Shown in pieces: positions 59,267 through 64,000 of a DNA stretch of 64,000 bases. The position numbers and the translations under genes were made by a program. The notes beneath the pieces were generated by a model. It saw only the letters and a list, made by a program, of their open reading frames with translations. It made no database searches and was not told the DNA's origin. The stretch's first letter is position 1. Every line of letters starts with the position of its first letter. The DNA is from Korobacter sp963703075. GTDB taxonomy: Bacteria > Acidobacteriota > Terriglobia > Terriglobales > Acidobacteriaceae. The stretch is from the NCBI GenBank assembly GCA_963703075.1, contig OY969786.1, positions 4,402,001 through 4,466,000 on the forward strand, given 5' to 3'.

Positions 59267-59650
59267 ATGAACGACCACTGCCAGTGCGGGCAAAAAATTT
59301 CTATCGCCTTTATTGTGCTTTCGATGGCGCTGATGTTCTTCATCGCCTGCGACAAACCGGAGCGCCTTCGCTCCAACGCCGAACTTGGCTTGAATGAGCA
59401 GCAAGCGCGCGGCCGGGCTATCTATGACCTACGCTGCGCCGGATGCCACCAGCCCTATCGCAAGAAAGACCTCAACGGCCCCAGTATGGCGGGGGTGTTC
59501 CGGAAACCCTATCTGCCGAGCGGCATGGTGGCGCGCGACGACCGTGTGAGCGACATCATCCTGATGGGCAAAACCAATATGCCGCCCTTCGGAGACGTCC
59601 TCACGCAGCAGCAACTACAGGATCTGCTGGCCTACATGCACACGCTATAG
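59267..59650 (+). CDS. Small c-type cytochrome, probable lipoprotein
   Basis: 127 residues. ATG 59267; hydrophobic signal ISIAFIVLSMALMFFIAC with Cys28 as probable lipid-attachment residue, then a class I cytochrome c domain with haem motif CAGCH (57-61) and axial Met in GKTNMPPFGDVL. Most likely an electron carrier at the periplasmic face of a membrane. Convergent with adk. Confidence 0.88.
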   Translation: MNDHCQCGQKISIAFIVLSMALMFFIACDKPERLRSNAELGLNEQQARGRAIYDLRCAGCHQPYRKKDLNGPSMAGVFRKPYLPSGMVARDDRVSDIILMGKTNMPPFGDVLTQQQLQDLLAYMHTL

Positions 59651-59657
59651 AGGAGGG

Positions 59658-60410
59658 CTACGGCGCTTGAATGATGCGCAGGCCGGCCAGGGTCCTTGCG
59701 CAAATTTCGTCGGGACTTCCATTTGCCGGCACCTGCAGCAATAAGCCGAGGTCCTGGTAGAAGGCGATCAAGGGCGCAGTGCTGCGGTGGTAGGCTTCCA
59801 GGCGCACTTTGATCGATTCCGGCCGATCGTCTTCACGCTGAAACAGCTTACTGCCGCAGCGGTCGCAAAGCCCCTTGTTTTGCGAGGGACGTTCGACGAC
59901 GTGAAATACCGTCCGGCATTGTTCGCAGGTTCGGCGTCCGCTCAGCCGGGCAACGATTTCCTTCTCGGGAAGTTCGTAGTTCACGACCGCGGTGAGCGAA
60001 AGATGCTCGTCCTCCATCAGTCGCCGCAGCGACTCGGCTTGGGCCAGGGTACGGGGAAATCCGTCGAGGATGAAGCCGCCCCCGCAATGAAGGCACCCGC
60101 TGCGTTCGCGCACCATTTCCCACACGATCTCGTCCGGCACCAGCGCGCCGCCGCGCATGAACTCGGTGGCGGCCTGCATGGCCGGGCTCAATGGGCCTCC
60201 GCCCTTGCTGGCGGCCCGGAACACGTCGCCGGTCGAGAGATGGCAGGCATGCAGCTTCTGGTGCAGGAGATCGGCCTGCGTTCCTTTGCCTACCCCGGGC
60301 GCTCCCAGCAGCACAAGTCGAAAGGGTGCGCGGAGCGCCTCGGGCAATTCGCATTGCGCGGCAGGTCCCTGGAGCCACGCTGCGCGGTCATTCTTCGTTT
60401 GCGTCGACAT
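59658..60410 (-). CDS. adk: Adenylate kinase, zinc-type, N-terminally extended
   Basis: Balances ATP, ADP and AMP. 250 residues: a ~30-residue N-terminal extension, P-loop LLGAPGVGKGTQ, HLSTGDVFRAA, GFILDGFPRTLAQAE, a LID with four Cys (CEQCRTVF...LCDRCGSKLFQRED) matching zinc-binding adenylate kinases, and the C-terminal AYHRSTAPLIAFYQDLGLL. Start is ATG 60410; the frame upstream to 60482 has no recognisable sequence. Confidence 0.94.
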   Translation of the reverse strand: MSTQTKNDRAAWLQGPAAQCELPEALRAPFRLVLLGAPGVGKGTQADLLHQKLHACHLSTGDVFRAASKGGGPLSPAMQAATEFMRGGALVPDEIVWEMVRERSGCLHCGGGFILDGFPRTLAQAESLRRLMEDEHLSLTAVVNYELPEKEIVARLSGRRTCEQCRTVFHVVERPSQNKGLCDRCGSKLFQREDDRPESIKVRLEAYHRSTAPLIAFYQDLGLLLQVPANGSPDEICARTLAGLRIIQAP

Positions 60411-60533
60411 AATCCCCAACAGTATGGGAGCGCAAGGACTTTGGCGGTGACGGCAGTCACAATCGGCAAGGACTCCGTTCAACCCTATGAATCGCCCGGA
60501 AAGCGGGCAGCATCGTACAATAGAACCTTACCC

Positions 60534-61448
60534 ATGGCTCCGGAACTGATCCAGATCGAACTCGAATCCAAGCGGCCTGCGCCGAAACCCAGCTGGCTGC
60601 GCGCCAAGGCGCCAATGGGCGAGAACTATCACGACCTGAAGAAGCTCGCCCGCAGCATGAACCTGCATACGGTGTGCGAGTCAGCCCAGTGCCCCAACAT
60701 CGGCGAGTGCTGGAACCACAAGACGGCGACCTTCATGCTGCTGGGGAATCTTTGCACCCGGCGCTGTGGATTCTGCGCCGTTCCCAAGGGACGGCCGGAG
60801 CCGATCGATTTCGATGAACCGCGTCGCGTGGCCGAAGCCGTGGCCACCCTGGGGCTCAATTTCGCCGTCGTGACCAGCGTGAACCGCGACGACGACAACG
60901 TCGGAGCAGCCCGAGTTTTCGCCGAGACCATCCACCAGATCCGCGAGCAGAAGCCCGGTTGCCGGGTTGAGGTGTTGATCCCCGACTTCCAGGGACGCGA
61001 AGATGCGCTGCGCATCGTGCTTGAGGCCAAGCCCGACATTCTGAACCACAATACCGAGACGGTGCCGCGGCTGTATCGCGCAGTCCGTTCCGGCGCGCGC
61101 TACGAACGGACCCTGAACCTGTTGCGCAGCGCCAAGGAAATCGATCCTTCGATGGTGACCAAGACTGGCGTCATGGTCGGCCTCGGCGAAACCACCGAAG
61201 AACTGCTGCAGGTCTATCACGACCTCGCGCAGCAGAACGTCGACATCCTTACCATCGGGCAATACCTCCGTCCTTCCAAGGACCACGCCCCGATGACCCG
61301 CTTCTACACGCCCGACGAATTCCATTTCATGAAGGAAGAGGCCCTGAAGATGGGCTTCCGCCACGTCGAGTCGGGGCCGCTGGTACGCAGCAGCTATCAC
61401 GCGCACGAGCAAGCTGACTCAACCCGGCTTCCAGTCGCAACGGTCTAG
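60534..61448 (+). CDS. lipA: Lipoyl synthase
   Basis: Radical-SAM enzyme that inserts two sulfurs into protein-bound octanoyl groups. 304 residues with the auxiliary cluster motif CESAQCPNIGECWN, the radical-SAM motif CTRRCGFC, DFQGREDAL and the C-terminal RSSYHA, whose Ser coordinates the auxiliary cluster. ATG 60534; the long frame back to 59787 is antisense to adk. Divergent from adk. Confidence 0.96.
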   Translation: MAPELIQIELESKRPAPKPSWLRAKAPMGENYHDLKKLARSMNLHTVCESAQCPNIGECWNHKTATFMLLGNLCTRRCGFCAVPKGRPEPIDFDEPRRVAEAVATLGLNFAVVTSVNRDDDNVGAARVFAETIHQIREQKPGCRVEVLIPDFQGREDALRIVLEAKPDILNHNTETVPRLYRAVRSGARYERTLNLLRSAKEIDPSMVTKTGVMVGLGETTEELLQVYHDLAQQNVDILTIGQYLRPSKDHAPMTRFYTPDEFHFMKEEALKMGFRHVESGPLVRSSYHAHEQADSTRLPVATV

Positions 61449-61516
61449 TACTCCTCCATCGCATTCCATGACCCTTGTTTGTAATCGTCCGTTTTCCTCT
61501 CAGGAAAATCGCGTTC

Positions 61517-61545
61517 ATTGACACTCGTCGATGTGAAACGTACTC
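61517..61545 (+). promoter_or_regulatory. Possible promoter of the cobalamin-riboswitch transcript
   Basis: TTGACA (61517-61522), 17-base spacer, TACTCT (61540-61545; three of six matches to TATAAT). Transcription would begin about 40 bases before the aptamer. Confidence 0.45.
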
Positions 61546-61589
61546 TCGAGTTTTCCCGGGAGCTTTCGGGCGATCTTTTCTCAATCCAT

Positions 61590-61749
61590 GTTCGCGCGTA
61601 TTCAGGGAAGCAGGTGCAAATCCTGCGCTGCCGCGCAACTGTAAGACGAGCTTAAAGAGTGGTGCCACTGTCGCGAGATGGGAAGGCACGCTCGGGTGTA
61701 CTCGACCGCTCACCGTCGAAGCTCGCATAGCCAGGAGACCGGCGCGAAC
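61590..61749 (+). promoter_or_regulatory. Cobalamin (AdoCbl) riboswitch aptamer
   Basis: Contains the conserved core GGGAAGCAGGTGCAAATCCT, GCGCTGCCGCGCAACTGTAA and the B12 box AGCCAGGAGACCGGC (61729-61743). P1 is perfect: GTTCGCGC (61590-61597) pairs with GCGCGAAC (61742-61749). It lies directly upstream of a TonB-dependent receptor gene, so vitamin B12 very probably represses its own uptake receptor. Confidence 0.95.
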
Positions 61750-61778
61750 GCTCACGAGATCCCAACGATCTCGCCACC

Positions 61779-61798
61779 CCTTTCGCGTGCAAAGGAGG
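61779..61798 (+). promoter_or_regulatory. Ribosome-binding-site sequestering hairpin of the riboswitch
   Basis: CCTTT (61779-61783) pairs with AAAGG (61791-61795), the first part of the AAAGGAGG ribosome binding site (61791-61798) of the receptor gene; a separate CGAGATC-GATCTCG hairpin precedes it. No U-run follows, so control appears to be at translation. Confidence 0.6.
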
Positions 61799-61802
61799 AG
61801 TC

Positions 61803-64000
61803 TTGCGCCGTCTTCTACTTGCCTGCTGCCTCATCTTTCCGGCAGCCCTGTTTGCCACGGATCTTGCCGTGCGCGTGGTCGATCCCGATCAGCGTCCGGT
61901 GGCCGGTGCCCGGGTCGCCATCTACGCCCCGAACACTTCCGTCATCCTCTCCACTTCCTCCGAAGGCACTGTGGCGTTTACCGATCTAAGCGACGGCTCC
62001 TATCGCGTGCAGGTGCTGGCCGCAGGATTTGCCGAGGCCAGCCAAACCGTGACCCTTCCCGCCGACAAGGATTCGTTGACCATTGCGCTGTCCGTGCAGA
62101 AGCCGAACCAAACAGTGGTGGTCTCCGCCACGTCGACCCCAGCGACAGAAGCCGAGTCAGGCGCTTCGGTCTCCGTCATCGACCACGAGACGCTCGAGCT
62201 CACCAATCCAACGGATCTCGGCGATGCCTTGCGCTTTGCGCCCGGGATGGCGCTGCGCACCAACGGCCAGCGCGGCGGATTGACCGTGCTCAGCGTGCAT
62301 GGCGGCGAATCCAATTACAACCGGGTGATGATCGATGGCGTGTACGTGAACGAACCCGGTGGCCAATTCGACTTCGGCGTCGTGCCGGTGGCCGAAGTGC
62401 AACGCATCGAAGTCGTGCGCGGCTCCGAGAGCGCGGTGTATGGCTCGGACGCCATGAGCAGCGTGGTGCAGATGTGGACCACGAACGGCACCACGGCAAA
62501 GCCTGAGTTTCGTTTCGGCGCCGATGGCGGAAACTTCGGCACCGCGCACGGCGATGCGTCGGTGGCAGGCGCCTGGCAACGCTTCGACTACAACCTGTTC
62601 GGCGATCAGTTCAATACCAACGGACAAGGGCCGAACAATCGTTATTCGAATACCCTGGAGGGCGCCAACATCGGCGCGCAGATTACGCCACGGGTGCAGT
62701 TGCGCTTGCGCGTGCGCCACGCTAACAGCTTCGCCGGCGTGTCTGGTGAGTGGTGGTTCAATGGCGCCGCTGAGCTTCCACCCAATACCACCGAGTTTGC
62801 GCGGCAGAACAATCTCATCGCCGATCTCTCGCTGACCATCGCCGGCCCTGGGGCGTGGAGTCACAGCTTCAGCGGCTACGATTACCGGCATGTGCGCTAC
62901 AACGCCGATTACACGCCCAATCCCGTGCGTTTTAACGATTATCCCTACGACGAACTCGCGAATTACAACCGCGCCGGCTTCAACTGGCAGTCCGACTATG
63001 CACCTCGTTCCTGGGCCCGCACCAGCATCGGCTACAACTTCATCGATGAGCACGGCTTCGACAACAGCGACTACCTACCTACGTTCTACTCCACCAACGC
63101 GCTCTACCTGACCTCCGGCTTGCGGCGCAATCACGGCGTCTTCGCCCAGCAAATGCTGTTGTGGAAACGGTTTTCACTGCTCGCCGGGGTGCGCTACGAA
63201 CACAACGAGAGCTTCGGCGGCAAAACCGTCCCTCGCGTGACTGGCACCTACCTGGTTTGGGGAGGCGATGATCTCTTCTCCGGCACGCGCTTGCGGGCAA
63301 GTTACAGCGGCGGCATTGTGGAGCCGAGTTTTGCGGAATCGTTCGGCAGCGGCGGCGACATCCGCACCGAGGCAAATCCGAACCTGAAGCCCGAACAGGC
63401 GCGCACGCTGGAAGCGGGCTTCCTGCAGGGCTTCAATCACGATCGCTTCTCGCTCTTCGGCGGCTACTTCAACAGCATCTTCCGCGACCAGATCGAGTAC
63501 GAATCATTTGCAGACTCCTCCGGCGTCGAAGTCGCGCAGTACTTCAATTTGAATAAATCGCTGGCTCATGGCGCTGAGGCGGTTTTGCAGGGGCGGCTGA
63601 CCAAGCGCATCGCCATCACCGCGGATTACACCTACACCGCGACGCAAATCCTGCTGGCGCCCGACTGCACGGCTGCCACCTTTTGCGACACGTCTACCTA
63701 TGGCGCCGGCGAGCCGCTGCTGCGCCGCCCAAAGCACCTGGGGAACTTCACCGCCACGTACAGCCGAACCCGTTGGGGGGTGAACCTGGAGGGCCTTGCC
63801 GTCGGGCGACGTCCCGACCGCGATTTTCTGTTTGGAGAAATTCCTGCGGTGAACTATGCGGCCGGCTATGCGCGCTTCGACGCGTCGGGATACTACGCCA
63901 TCGACCGTCATGTGACGGCCTACCTAAATCTCGAGAACCTGCTCGACCAGCATTACAACGAGGTCGTCGGATACCCGGCGCTGGGGTTCAACTTCCGCGC
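61803..64000 (+). CDS. TonB-dependent receptor, probably for cobalamin (BtuB-like), 3' end missing
   Basis: The frame is open from TTG 61803 (AGGAGG four bases upstream) to the window end, 732 codons. Signal peptide RRLLLACCLIFPAALFA; a carboxypeptidase-regulatory-like beta domain (VRVVDPDQRPVAGARVAIYAP to about 95); plug domain with a TonB-box-like VVVSATSTP, DALRFAPGMALR and YNRVMIDGVYVN; then outer-membrane barrel strands such as SFAESFGSGGDIRTEANPNLKPEQARTLEAGF. The riboswitch upstream and size suggest a B12 transporter. The end lies beyond the window. Confidence 0.92.
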   Translation, partial: MRRLLLACCLIFPAALFATDLAVRVVDPDQRPVAGARVAIYAPNTSVILSTSSEGTVAFTDLSDGSYRVQVLAAGFAEASQTVTLPADKDSLTIALSVQKPNQTVVVSATSTPATEAESGASVSVIDHETLELTNPTDLGDALRFAPGMALRTNGQRGGLTVLSVHGGESNYNRVMIDGVYVNEPGGQFDFGVVPVAEVQRIEVVRGSESAVYGSDAMSSVVQMWTTNGTTAKPEFRFGADGGNFGTAHGDASVAGAWQRFDYNLFGDQFNTNGQGPNNRYSNTLEGANIGAQITPRVQLRLRVRHANSFAGVSGEWWFNGAAELPPNTTEFARQNNLIADLSLTIAGPGAWSHSFSGYDYRHVRYNADYTPNPVRFNDYPYDELANYNRAGFNWQSDYAPRSWARTSIGYNFIDEHGFDNSDYLPTFYSTNALYLTSGLRRNHGVFAQQMLLWKRFSLLAGVRYEHNESFGGKTVPRVTGTYLVWGGDDLFSGTRLRASYSGGIVEPSFAESFGSGGDIRTEANPNLKPEQARTLEAGFLQGFNHDRFSLFGGYFNSIFRDQIEYESFADSSGVEVAQYFNLNKSLAHGAEAVLQGRLTKRIAITADYTYTATQILLAPDCTAATFCDTSTYGAGEPLLRRPKHLGNFTATYSRTRWGVNLEGLAVGRRPDRDFLFGEIPAVNYAAGYARFDASGYYAIDRHVTAYLNLENLLDQHYNEVVGYPALGFNFR

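Overview
The window reads as a chromosomal segment of an Acidobacteriota bacterium, most likely class Terriglobia. The clues are the high G+C content, a MacB/FtsX-type ADOP permease, tandem secreted M13 metallopeptidases, many short imperfect-palindrome repeats built on CCCCACCCTTCGCTTTGCTC and GCTCCTCGCAATGACAAGAG cores, and the order prs-rplY-pth-rpsF-rpsR-rplI. This placement is inference; no rRNA or tRNA gene was seen.

Layout. 1-4.9 kb: housekeeping translation block (prs end, rplY, pth, rpsF, rpsR, rplI), then a secreted FKBP isomerase. 4.9-10.8 kb: an uncharacterised secreted protein pair and an ADOP permease on the minus strand. 11.8-16.1 kb: an envelope-stress-like operon (ECF sigma factor, zinc-finger/HEAT anti-sigma, DUF4097 protein, PDZ protein). 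16.2-17 kb: a membrane-protein/XRE-regulator cassette. 17-25.5 kb: GAF-GAF-GGDEF cyclase, recG, selA, DUF488 protein, cold-shock protein, acpS, MlaD-like protein. 25.7-30 kb: two 685-residue M13 peptidases in tandem. 30-43 kb: an accessory-looking island with three P460-type cytochromes, two PAS histidine kinases with FixJ-like regulators and lone receivers, and small stress proteins (DoxX, DJ-1-like, VOC, cupin, UBP zinc finger). Several of these genes are broken or odd. 43-48 kb: NatAB-like ABC exporter, a second membrane-protein/XRE cassette, fabF-acpP. 48-54 kb: dtd, two secreted amidohydrolases, and metY-metX behind a leader. 54-64 kb: class II photolyase, folP, a PBP4-type carboxypeptidase, small proteins, adk, lipA, and a cobalamin riboswitch controlling a TonB-dependent receptor that runs off the end.

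The most interesting signal is upstream of metY-metX. A short in-frame ORF begins at or next to the predicted transcription start. It carries five Met and two Cys codons in a ten-codon run (MIMAMCMYMC). It is followed by a strong intrinsic terminator whose 5' arm can instead pair with a segment just after the Met codons. This is the architecture of a ribosome-mediated attenuator, here apparently sensing methionine (and perhaps cysteine).

Other points worth following: both membrane-protein/XRE cassettes carry two ATGT-N12-ACAT sites over their promoters; a CAATTGRACGATGGTAT motif occurs near both P460 loci; and several genes are interrupted (metX, the second amidohydrolase, a cupin, an MBL-hydrolase remnant). 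The short palindromic repeats are confined to the first 23.5 kb.
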